The translations under genes were made by a program, and so were the position numbers. The notes under the pieces were generated by a model. It worked only from the letters and a program-made list of their open reading frames with translations. It was not told the origin of the DNA and made no database searches. 64,000 nt of DNA from Isoetes taiwanensis (Eukaryota > Streptophyta > Lycopodiopsida > Isoetales > Isoetaceae): assembly GCA_021234155.1 (NCBI GenBank), contig JAJEKV010000003.1, positions 33,339,166 to 33,403,165 on the forward strand, written 5' to 3'. Shown piece by piece: positions 11,878 through 21,672 of this stretch; position 1 is the stretch's first letter, and every line of letters starts with the position of its first letter.

Positions 11878-13926
11878 GCTCAAACATGCCACACCCACTC
11901 TAACATATGCCACATGGGCTCCAACATGCCAAGGTGGCTTAAACATGCCACGTGGGCTCCAACATGCCACCTAGGCTCCAATATGCCAAGGGGCTCAAAC
12001 ATGCCAAGGTGGCTCAAACATGCCATATGGGCTCCAACATGCCACCTAGACTCCAACATGCCAAGGTGGCTCAAACATGCCACGTGGGCTCCAACATGCC
12101 ACCTAGGCTGCAACATGGCAAGGTGGCTCAAACATGTCAATCTAGGCTCCAACATGCCACCTAGGCTCCAACAAGCCAAGGTGGCTCACAACATGCCACA
12201 TAGGCTCCAACTGGCCAAGATGGCTCAAATGTGCCACCTAAGCTCCAACATGCCACCTAGGCTCAAACATGCCAAGGTGGTTCAAACATGCCAAGGTGGC
12301 TCAAACATGCCACGCGGGCTCCAACATGCCACCTAGGCTCAAAACATGCCAAGGTGGCTCAAACATGCCACGTGGGCTCCAACATGCCACCTAGGCTCCA
12401 ATATGCCGAGGTTGGCTCAAACATGCCACCTAAGCTCAAACATGCCAAGGTAGCTCAAACATGCCACCTAGGCTCCAACATGCCAGCTAGGCTCATACAT
12501 GCCAAGGTGGCTCAAACATGCCAACAGGCTCCAACATGCCACCTAGGCTCCAACATGCCAAGGTAGCTCAAACATGCCAGGCGGGCTCCAACATGCCACC
12601 TAGGCTCCAACATGCCAAGGTGGCTCACAACATGCCACCTAGGCTCCAACGTGCTACCTAGGCTTAAACATGCCAAGGTGGCTCAAACATGCCATGCAGG
12701 CTCCAAGGCCACCTGGGCTCCAACATGCCAAGGTGGCTCAAACATGGCACGTGGGCTCCAACATGTCACCTAGGCTCCAACATGCCAAGGTGGCTCAAAC
12801 ATGCCACCTAGGCTCCAATATGCCACCTAGGCTCAAACATGCCAAGGTGGCTCAAACATGCCACGTGTGCTCCAACATGCCACCTAGGCTCCAACATGCC
12901 AAGGTGGCTCAAACTTGCCAAGGCGCTCAAACATGCCACCTAGGCTCCAACATGCCACCCAGGATCAAACATTCCAAGGTGGCTGAAACATGCCACATGG
13001 TTTCCAACATGCCACCTAGGCTCCAACATGCCAAGGTGGATCAAACATGCCACGTGGGCTCCAACATGCCACCTTGGCTCCAATGTGCCAAGGTTGGCTC
13101 ATGCCACCTAGGCTCCAACATGCCAAGGTTGGCTCATGCCACCTAGGCTCAAACATGCTAGGTGGCTCCAACATGCCACCTAGGTTCTAACATGCCAAGA
13201 TGGCTCACAACATGCCACCTTGGCTCCAACGTGCCAAGGTTGGCTCAAACATGCCACCTAGGCTCAAACATGCCAAGGTAGCTCAAACATGCCAGGTGGG
13301 CTCCAACATGCCGCCTAGGCTCCAACATGCCAAGGTGGCTCACAACATGCCACCTAGGCTCAAACATGCCAAGGTGTCTCAAACATGCCACGGAAGCTCC
13401 AACATGCCACCTAGGCTCCAACATGCCAAGGTAGCTCAAAATGCCACCTAGGCTCCAACATGCCAAGGTGGCTCACAACATGCCACCTAGGCTCCAACAT
13501 GCCAAGGTGGCTCAAACGTGCCACATAGGCTCCAACATGCCACCTCATGGTAAGGTGGTTCAAATGTGCCAAAGTGGCTTAAACATGCCACGCAAGCTCC
13601 GACATGCCACCTAGGCTCCAACATGCCACCTAGGCTCAAACATGGCAAGGTGGCTCAAACATGCTACACGGGCTCCAACATGCCACCTAGGTTCCAACAT
13701 GCCAAGGTGGCTCAAACATGCCACGTGGGGCTCCAACATGCCACCTTGGCTCCAACATGCCATGGTTGGCTCAAACATGCCACCTAGGCTCAAACATGCC
13801 AAGGTGGCTTAAACATGCCATGTGGGCTCCAACATGCCACCTAGGCTTAAACATGCCACCTAGGCTCCAACATGCCAAGGTGGCTCAAACATGTCAATGT
13901 GCTCAAACATGCCACCTACGGTCACA
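11878..13926. repeat. 2-kb satellite of 19-bp units in 57-bp higher-order repeats
   Basis: The array is made of 19-base units of the form ACATGCC-core-GGCTCCA or GGCTCAA. Three core types dominate: GCCACCTAGGC, GCCAAGGTGGC and GCCACGTGGGC. They commonly follow one another to make a 57-base higher-order unit, although deletions and extra units are frequent. At this length the array holds roughly 100 of the 19-base units. Because 57 is a multiple of three, several frames stay open on both strands and give 19-residue pseudo-protein repeats; I do not regard these as genes. Neighbouring units can pair into hairpins (see findings). Confidence 0.95.
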
Positions 13927-14790
13927 TGCAGGATGCATCGCGGTTTATTAAGCTCTCCAGGACCGATCTTGGAGTTTTTTGAACCTGCTCGAATCTACTT
14001 TTGCAAATTTCAATTTTCCCCACTCAGTTTATAGAGATTGCAAAAAATAGCCTTCGCCACGTCATCATGCCACTTTTGCCATGTCATTAACCATGTTTTG
14101 CCATGTCAGTGGTACACCTCACATTGTTACCCATTATTTCTCATATTGGTTCCATTTTTGCCTTGAAAAAGTTGGAAATGCTAGAAATGCCAATGTAGGT
14201 TGTGGTCAAAATTTGCTTTGTTGGTGCAGCGGCTATTCGGAGTGGAATAGTGGCACACAAGGTACATGGCAATGATATGGCACTAGGAATGATGAGGTGC
14301 CATGTCACATGATGACTAAGCATTTTATGCACTTTAAATAGAAAATGACTAGATAGTATGCCTCAAATATGCCACTAGGTAGGCTCAAACATGCCATTAA
14401 GCTCTTTTAAATGCTTTTTTTTTAAAGGATGAAATACAATTTCGTGACTTAGCATTTTATGCACTTTATATAGAAAATGGCTTGGCCAATTTTTTGGAGA
14501 AAAGGGTTTTTTTGAGTGAGATACGTAGGTTGGGTTTAGTGTCCCTAAATTCCCTTGCCGAATCCTTCATGAAACGTTACAACCATACAAAAATGCCAAT
14601 TATATAAATGTGGTAGGTTCTTTGTTTGAAACATGCAAAATTTATGAAATGCTAATCATAATCCACTTGTGCATTTTTTTGTTCTTAAATTAACTCATTT
14701 TGCATCTTCATGTGATTGTAGTTTCTTGAAGTTGATAAATATTAGATCATATCCTTAACATGAGTGTGTATAAAACAAATCATTATAAAA
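13927..14790. other. Non-coding with stray satellite units
   Basis: Decayed pieces of the satellite continue past the main array, for example GCCACGTCATCATGCCAC near 14057 and AAATATGCCACTAGG near 14366. The rest is AT-rich intergenic DNA upstream of the gene at 14853. The phrase GCATTTTATGCACTTTA occurs twice (about 14318 and 14452). No coding sequence is recognised. Confidence 0.5.
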
Positions 14791-14794
14791 GCAC

Positions 14795-14802
14795 TATATA
14801 TA
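14795..14802 (+). promoter_or_regulatory. TATA box of the secreted repeat-protein gene
   Basis: TATATATA lies 51 bases before the ATG at 14853, in the context CACTATATATACC typical of plant TATA boxes. A transcription start about 25-35 bases downstream (around 14825-14835) would leave a short leader. Confidence 0.5.
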
Positions 14803-14852
14803 CCATACAATAAGAACTTCATTTGTCTAGTAAACTTGAATATAGTAAGGCA

Positions 14853-16022
14853 ATGGGTTGCATGTATTACCACCTCCTCGTTTTTCTGCTAGTGTTCACA
14901 GGATCATCCTCAAGCTGCCTCCCAAATGTTCTAAGCCATTCAGATGGTCTAATAGCTGAGCCATATAAGAGTGAGGGAGGATCCCACCATATGCATGATG
15001 CACATCAAACATTAGGAACATCATCTTTCCCAATGATTACCCAAAAATATATGTCATCTGATCCATATCATCAAGCTTATTATGTAGCATGTGGAGCTAC
15101 AAGTTCTCCAAATTACTCTTCTCGTAGGCTCTCTTCATTGCCATATGAAGTCAAGCCATTTACACGTGAAATAGGATCAAGTACACACACTACTATTAGA
15201 GGACATCATTTTACTCCACCTTCACATTATTATTCCCCTCCTAGTGCTTCTTTATCCCCATCTAATCGAAATCCATCCTCACAAGAAATAAGCCCATCAT
15301 CAACATACACACCATCGCCACAATATACTCCAAGTAGTCCATTGGTTTCACCTCCATCATTTGAAACAACTATCGTCTCCTCTCCTAGTGCTTTTTCCCC
15401 TCCTAGTGCTTCTTTATCCCCATCTAATGTAAATCCATTCTCCCAAAAAGTAAGCCCATCGTCAATATACACACCATCACCACAATATACTCCAAGTAGC
15501 CCAACTGATTATTCCCCTCCTAGTGCTTCTTTATCCCCATCAATTGTAAATCCATCCTCCCAAAAAGTAAGCCCATCCAATCGAGCCACATCCATTGATC
15601 AATCCACTAGAAGAGGTAGTGGAGGTGCGAATATCTCACCACCAAGAGGTAGTGGAGGAGATCATACAACTAAAGGTGTGCGACATAGAGGAAGAATGGG
15701 AGGGAATACTAGAGGTGCAAATAATGGAGGAAGTGGAAGTCACTCCACTCCACGACATAACCACCATCCTCACCACCCCTCCTCTACCTTGCCTACATCT
15801 CCTAGCTCCTCAAGAGATGGAGGTGCTGGAGGGGCTGGTGGAGATGGTGGACCATTTGGAGATGGTGGTGCTGGTGGAGCAGGGGGTAATGGCAATGAAA
15901 ACCCAACAAGATTACCTAAAAACGGGGCAAATGGACATGATGGTCTACCAGGCCACAATGGACAACCAGGTAAACCAGGCCACTATGGAGGTAAGGGAGG
16001 TAAAGGAGGTCGAGGCGGCTAG
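14853..16022 (+). CDS. Secreted Pro/Ser-rich protein with collagen-like Gly-X-Y tail
   Basis: The first ATG of the frame is at 14853 and gives 389 residues. Residues 1 to about 22 are a good signal peptide (MGCMYYHLLVFLLVF, then small residues), so the protein should enter the secretory route. Residues about 127-255 carry three copies of a repeat of roughly 35 residues: SPPSASLSPS, a NPxSQ linker, then YTPSPQYTPSSP in the first two. This resembles extensin-like cell-wall sequence with potential hydroxyproline sites. Then comes a Gly/Ser/His-rich basic segment, a GGAGGAGGDGG segment, and from about residue 361 a run of Gly-X-Y triplets (GHDGLPGHNGQPGKPGHY) ending in GGKGGKGGRGG. The gene is intronless in this reading and has a TATA box upstream and AATAAA about 215 bases after the stop. 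I know no named plant family with this order; a wall or matrix role is inferred only from composition. Confidence 0.7.
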   Translation: MGCMYYHLLVFLLVFTGSSSSCLPNVLSHSDGLIAEPYKSEGGSHHMHDAHQTLGTSSFPMITQKYMSSDPYHQAYYVACGATSSPNYSSRRLSSLPYEVKPFTREIGSSTHTTIRGHHFTPPSHYYSPPSASLSPSNRNPSSQEISPSSTYTPSPQYTPSSPLVSPPSFETTIVSSPSAFSPPSASLSPSNVNPFSQKVSPSSIYTPSPQYTPSSPTDYSPPSASLSPSIVNPSSQKVSPSNRATSIDQSTRRGSGGANISPPRGSGGDHTTKGVRHRGRMGGNTRGANNGGSGSHSTPRHNHHPHHPSSTLPTSPSSSRDGGAGGAGGDGGPFGDGGAGGAGGNGNENPTRLPKNGANGHDGLPGHNGQPGKPGHYGGKGGKGGRGG

Positions 16023-17766
16023 ATATCAGGGTAAATTTTAAGGTTTTATCATAAATCTAACATAATGAGGCAAACCCATGGGAAAATTATCATTTGTTAA
16101 TGAACTTATAAGTTGATGTTAATCAATATTAGGCTCAGTTAGCTTATCACCTAATGTCAATTCATTCATCTTGTAAGAGATCAACGTTTTTCTTAAGTAA
16201 CCCTACTTAAGCACATAAAGCTTTATGCACATTTACAATAAATATTGTTTGTCAATAGACTTGCTACATTTCATCCAGCATTCTAGCAAAGATCAAATAT
16301 TATTAAAATATTGTAGAGCTTAAATATCAAATACCTTCTTATAACTTTATGTCAACTAAGTTCCTATAACTTCATGTGTTGGGTGGGTATGTTTGTGATT
16401 AGTAACTAAGTTCTTATAACTTTATGTGAACTAAGTTCTTTTAATTTTATGTGTTGTGTGGATATGGTTGTGATTAGTAAGTAAATAGTTGTGATTAGTA
16501 AATAGTTCGTGCATGCAAATATTTCCATTGAGGTGCTTTATTGTTATAGGCATATATAAGTTATTTATATGTTTTGCACAAAAGGCACTACTGCCCCATA
16601 ATAACTTTGTAATTTCATTTACAAAAAATGTTTTTAATAAGATGACTACTCAAATAATCAGTTTCTATTTTCAAGTATTATAAGACGACTACTCAAAAAT
16701 AATATGATCTACCTCTCCTTCTTTAAAAAAAAAGAAGAAAAAATAAATGTTCTATGCTTATTTGGCTACACATGGCAGTCCGGCCAGTCCAGTGATTTTT
16801 CTAAGTGCGTGCTTTTTGTTAGCAACTCAAATATTCTACAAATACGCAATTGATTGGAATGTCAAGAGATAACATGGCACTTGCATAAAAAGGTCGCTCT
16901 ATAGAAAACAAAACGGTGGCATTCAATATTCCATGGCCATTGAGTGGAACCATATCCATCATTGAAATGTTAATTAACACCTTAGAATTGAAGCAATTAT
17001 CTGCAAGATAGTTTTTAGGACATGGTATTTCGATGCTTTTGCACCTGACACAATTAAGCTTGTGCATGACCATGACTCATGTCCTGAAGTAGAGATGAGA
17101 CGGTCATAAAATAACTGATGGTACATGGTGTTCAATGTCTTTGAGGTTTTCTGTGTCTGCCCATCAGAAGCGCTAGTTATTCTCTACAATTCAACTAACA
17201 ACTTATCTCTTTCTTTCTGTAGTTATCCTCTTTCAGCTTTCTTTCCAAAATGTTGTCTTCGTACAACTAAATCAGATTTTAGCTTTAGTTATGATAAAAG
17301 AAATCCACCCCTTTTTGAGCAATTTGTTCGCTAAACTCCCACAACTCCTCCTTCAAGCTATCCTGCAAGCAATTGTTACAGTATTCCAGTGATTTTACAT
17401 GTGAATAAAAAATGTTAAGGGAAAAGGACATATCAAGTACCAGGTTGTGTCTCAGAGATATTTCTATTTCCTACATAGTATATTGATGAAGAACGATTAA
17501 TCAAGTCTACTCCAGATGTCTATAACTCCTGTGGCACCTTGATCCTTTCCAAATAATCCTTCAACTTCTCAACACTCTGATGCAACAAAGCAGCACTCTA
17601 ACAATCAGTTATTTGCAGATTTTTGCTTTATAAACCATTTGTAATTTCTTTATCTTCATTTCTCCATTTTTATCAGGTGTACCTGGCTTCCCAAAGGCCC
17701 TCAAGTTCCGCTTCATGTTGCTCTGTTGTGTAAATGCTCTGGTTGGCTAAGATCTGGATTGGTCTA
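16023..17766. other. Non-coding, AT-rich intergenic
   Basis: AATAAA at 16237-16242 could be the poly(A) signal of the upstream gene. Around 16360-16505 short phrases are repeated: AACTAAGTTC is followed by TATAACTT or TTTAATTT, and TTGTGATTAGTAA occurs three times. A short A-rich tract lies near 16725. No other gene is recognised. Confidence 0.45.
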
Positions 17767-17906
17767 GCATCCAGGTCTGGCATGAAATAAAATGATGTAT
17801 ACCATATAAATATGAAAGGCCTATATATGTTTGACGTTGCATCCAGGTCTGGCATGAAAATGATGTATACCTTATGATAATGAAAGGCCTATATGTTTGA
17901 CGTTGG
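17767..17906. repeat. 72-bp tandem duplication
   Basis: GCATCCAGGTCTGGCATGAA begins at 17767 and again at 17839. Both copies continue through ATGATGTATACC and TGAAAGGCCTATAT to TTTGACGTTG, with small deletions in the second. Confidence 0.85.
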
Positions 17907-18599
17907 AGAGCTAAAGAGATTCATATAGTGGTCATATAGTGATCAGGAACTGTTAAAGCTGCCCCCATAGAAGGTTTTATTTGCCAAACATTTAGTGCTG
18001 CATATTCTTCCAACTATTCTTTCTGTTGGGCCTCTGAATAAAGTGCAGACTATAGTTCGATCCAGAAGTTTGATGTAAATGGTGAGGAGGCGACTAAAGC
18101 AAGAATGCAAGAAACTATTCTTGTAAATCAACCTTCCCTTCAAGGCGTTGTTGGGCGCTGACGAATGAGCCAGTGGCTATCAGTTAATAACATGGCTCTG
18201 AGACCAACACCATGGAATCTACACGCTGCAAAAGCTTCAATCCAATAAGCCTTTCTACCAAATCGAACAGAAAACTTACTTGCATTGCCCAAGCACAGAA
18301 CGGACCCTTTTGACCTCTGTAAACACAAAACAAACTGCCAATTTCTTCACCGATCAATTTTTGCGCTGCACTTCTTGCTGTGAATGTTCCCTGCCTTCTT
18401 TGGATGTGGCTTCTCAGCCTTAAGGCAAGTTTGTAAACTATACAATAACTTTGCAGATAGCATTGCAGATAGCTTTGCACAACTGCATGTTGTAAAATTC
18501 ATGAAATGTCTCTGAAATAGCAACTGTTATAATAATCTATCAAAAATACCTCTTTCTTGAGTTGCTCTTCCTTCGTGCATAAGATTTTTCCTGCTTTGA

Positions 18600-18990
18600 A
18601 ACATCTTCTTCTTGCTTTGCTGAAAATTCCAAGATACAATATCTCGCTAGGGCATATCCTGAAAGAGTTCCATTGCCTCCAAGATTTGACCCTGTTGGAT
18701 ATATGCTGTGACCATAGTATTCCATGAAGACATGTTAAGCCAATTGCATTCTTCTGCTGCTTACCATGGATTTGATGAAATAATCTGATGGCTACAAACC
18801 TGTGCAAAATAGGTCTTCCATGAGGACATGCTACATTCTGGCATTTTTTTCAAAGAAGCCAAATGCATTCTTCTGCTGCTTACCATGGATTTGATGAAAA
18901 GATCTGATGGCTACAAACCCGTGCAAAATATGTCTTCCATAAGCAATATTACCGAGAGCACATAAATCCGAGACCCTTTTTAAGGCAAAA
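18600..18990 (-). pseudogene. PPR gene remnant with an internal 118-bp duplication
   Basis: On the minus strand, bases around 18728-18610 read MSSWNTMVTAYIQQGQILEA, then MELFQDMP, a stop codon and RDIVSWN. This is the typical wording of a PLS-type pentatricopeptide repeat, an RNA-binding module of organelle RNA-processing proteins. The stop sits where such repeats normally have a coding residue between MP and RD. Upstream on the same strand, a segment containing TTCTTCTGCTGCTTACCATGG (plus-strand view) appears at about 18747 and again at 18865, a tandem duplication of about 118 bases. Only fragments remain, so this is a dead copy. Confidence 0.6.
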
Positions 18991-19120
18991 ATGTCATGCA
19001 AGTGATGACCCAGACGTCAGGGCAACAACCAGCTTTTGTAGAAGGAATGTAGCATCTCGCTTCCGGAACAACGACATGGCCTTTTGCTCTCACTTCATAA
19101 AGCCATATTTGCCAAAGCGG

Positions 19121-19212
19121 GTCCAGAACACTACAGGCAGATGCGTCTCATTGCATGAACTTCTTAAAGCCGGTCCAGAACACTACAGGCAGATGCGTCT
19201 CATTGCATGAAC
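19121..19212. repeat. 52-bp tandem duplication
   Basis: GTCCAGAACACTACAGGCAG begins at 19121 and 19173. The copies share about 40 bases through TCTCATTGCATGAAC and are separated by a short unique piece. Confidence 0.85.
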
Positions 19213-20106
19213 CCTAAATCGGTAGAGCGAGAAGGAAAAAAATCATAGATATCTGGACCGTTAATATTTGAACTCAAAATCTGGACCGTCCGATCTAGGG
19301 CGGATCCAATCAATACACCTTTTATATTTTATCTTCCTATATATATGATTAATAGCAAAAAAAAAAGTGATTTTCCGATCCAAAAATAAATATTTCAGGG
19401 CAAAAAAACCTAAAAAAAATTACATTTGGCATCGTGAAATGATTCCGGCGGGGGCGTTTGCGGACTAGTTGGGAGCTCCGGACTGCAAGTTATGCATGCT
19501 TGCGGGCAAGTTTGACCGATAGCTTTGTGGTGGATATAGCATGCGCGTCGGTCTCATTGCGGCAAGGTATGGCTCAGAGTTTAGGTGGTTGTGTCTGGTT
19601 TTTTTGGGTTTGATTTATGGTGAGTCGTTAATGTAGGGCGCTTAACCAGATGGCTTTACTTTACAGAAACGAGTTCGGACAATGGAAGGTAAGGTACAGG
19701 CATCCATCCGGCACCAAAGTTGAGCAGAGATTCCGCTGACCTGCAAATTTGTTGGAGCTATTTCGTGTAAGCTTAATTAGGAGGCTTAATCAGGACAATG
19801 ATATCCGGTGATCATGCTGGACATTGTAGCATGATGAACTGTGATAGATTTTATGGCAAGGTTCTGGATTTTCCTAGGCACTTGCAGAGAGTAGGATACT
19901 CTTGCCGAAAGTGCAGCTGAAGCACTATAATCAGTTTGCAGGAACAACTGTGAGGTGCCGCCAATCTCCGCCATCACCGCTGAGCTGCCTGCTGAAGCAC
20001 GAAGTGTTGTAACAATAAGCTTCTAAGCTCTAGCCTCTAGGTAAATTCGGTTCTTTCCCTTTTGTTTTACCACATTCAATCGCATCTTTCGTCTTGATCT
20101 TAGCTA
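19213..20106. other. Non-coding between two PPR remnants
   Basis: No gene is recognised. Part of it (19440-19600) is relatively GC-rich. It may be former intron or spacer of the PPR locus, because both PPR remnants lie on the same strand, but no frame connects them. Confidence 0.3.
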
Positions 20107-20725
20107 TTATGCATGTTGAACAATGGAGGGACAATTGGAGAAAGAGATCCCTAACATGCTGGTTTCTACAAAGGAGCTATGGAAAGATAATTTCAAGCCA
20201 GAAGGGATACTCCATTGTTGCCTTGGGAGCCTCCATACCAGGGGAGTAATCAAGTCCTCTGCCTCATCTAGCCATCCAACATGACCAAAAAGATTGACCA
20301 TGCATCCAAGTTGCTCTGATATAGGTCTATGTGTTGTATTTTTGACAAGGGAGAGGAAAGCATGGAAGCCCTGATCAACAATCAAGCCTGCATGGCTGCA
20401 AGGAAACATAATGCTGACATAAGACACACGATTTCGTCTTAGGTGTTTAAACTGCATATCCTGAAAAAGATCAAAAGCATCTTCTACATGTCTATGTTGA
20501 GCAAATGCAACAATGATACATGTTCATGAAATAGTATCTGTTTTCTGCATTTTATTGAACAGTAAGCACGCCTTTCCTAGATTTCCACATTTTACATACG
20601 TGCTAATAAGTGCCATCTTAATCACAGGATCTAATTGGTCACCATTGCAGATTATGTGAGCATTAATTAGACGGGCCTCCGCCAATGCTGCAATGCCAGA
20701 ACATGCATCAAGAATGGTATAAAAT
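20107..20725 (-). pseudogene. PPR (PLS-type) gene remnant with E-type ending
   Basis: On the minus strand one frame reads ILDACSGIAALAEARLINAH, then MALISTYVKCGNLGKACLLF, NKMQKTDTIS, a TGA (20524-20526, plus coordinates), TCIIVAFAQHRHVEDAFDLF, FPCSHAGL and CMVNLFGHVGWLDEAEDLI. These are successive pentatricopeptide repeats followed by the start of an E-domain. The TGA stands exactly where PPR proteins have the conserved Trp of the SW motif, so a TGG-to-TGA change is the likely cause. After the E-like start the frame becomes unrecognisable. No start region was found. Intact members would act in mitochondria or plastids on specific transcripts. Confidence 0.85.
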
Positions 20726-21164
20726 ATACGTCCTCATGAGACTTGACGCCCTCGTTTTTGCATTTGGGCTGTTTTTATAGGTGGACCCTTTACTTTATTT
20801 GTCCTTTTGGTATACAACTAAGTGTGCATATTTAAAAGTTTCGTCCTCTTAAATAACTTCTAAGAAAGATCAGAGCCAATGTGCTGATGAACTGATGTCC
20901 CAATTTCAAAAATGGTTGATGCTTTTAGGAAGTCTCAGATTGGAAAGAACTTTGCAGAATATTTGAGATTATGAGAAGGGACTATGCATTGTCAAGCTGG
21001 GGACTCTTAAAGGCATGTGCTGGGCGAGAATTATTGCTCATCTCCCGTAATATTTTCTTATATATCTTCTGGACGTGTCAAATAAGCTCCTTATTGATGT
21101 GGTAGGTTGGTGGCTATCAGATATAATAGAAAGAAATGTTGTGCCATGCACAGGTTGCGTTGTT
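20726..21164. other. Non-coding
   Basis: Nothing is recognisable between the PPR remnant and the transporter fragment. Confidence 0.4.
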
Positions 21165-21672
21165 GGCATTCATAACTAGAGTTTCTTTTCTCCGCATACT
21201 GACTTCACCCTGACAATAAAACAGATTACATAAGTGGACTTTTGTTTGCGCTGATCCACATGATGTTTAATTGCTTCTTAGAGATGCCCACCTAATTGGA
21301 CACTTTCCTGTCTTTTACAGGCAAAGAGATAATCTCTTCTATCCTGGATGGGCATTTTCATTTCCAAGTTGGATGTTACGGTTTCCATACTCAGCTGTGG
21401 AAGCAATCATCTGGACATCAATAATGAATTATATTGTTGAATCAACACCTAAAATTGGAAGTATAAAAGTACCGTACCTTCGTATTTGTGAGTCCATGGA
21501 AGTAAACAGGCTTTCCTTTGTGGCGCTGCTATTTATGATGCATCAGGTGACCATAGGAATGTTTTGACCTATTGAAGCACTAGGAAGAAGCATCATTATT
21601 GCCTGCACGTTTGATTCTTTTGCATTGTTGGTGATTTTCCTTCTAGGCGGGTTTATAATTGCAAAAGACTAA
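21165..21672 (+). pseudogene. PDR-type ABCG transporter fragment (membrane domain)
   Basis: Pieced across two or three frames, the sequence reads AFITRVSFLR, then HPDNKTDYISGLLFALIHMM, FPVFYRQRDNLFYPGWAFSF, PSWMLRFPYSAVEA and SFALLVIFLLGGFIIAKD. This is the first ABC2-type membrane domain of full-size plant ABCG (PDR) transporters, where the LPVFYKQRD...FYPAWA motif is very well conserved. A frameshift near 21225, another near 21290, a TGA at 21565-21567 and a TAA near 21670 show it is dead. Neither nucleotide-binding domain was found nearby, so it is an isolated fragment. Confidence 0.85.

Noticed and set aside
11880-13951. Repeat-protein genes with 19-residue units inside the satellite
   Set aside because: The 57-base period keeps frames open on both strands by arithmetic. 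Units are lost or added at random, no signal peptide or start context is seen, and single-base indels shift frames freely.
15595-16041. Second gene in an alternative frame of the collagen-like region
   Set aside because: It is a shadow of the Gly-rich repeat; the main frame has the signal peptide, TATA box and consistent domain order.
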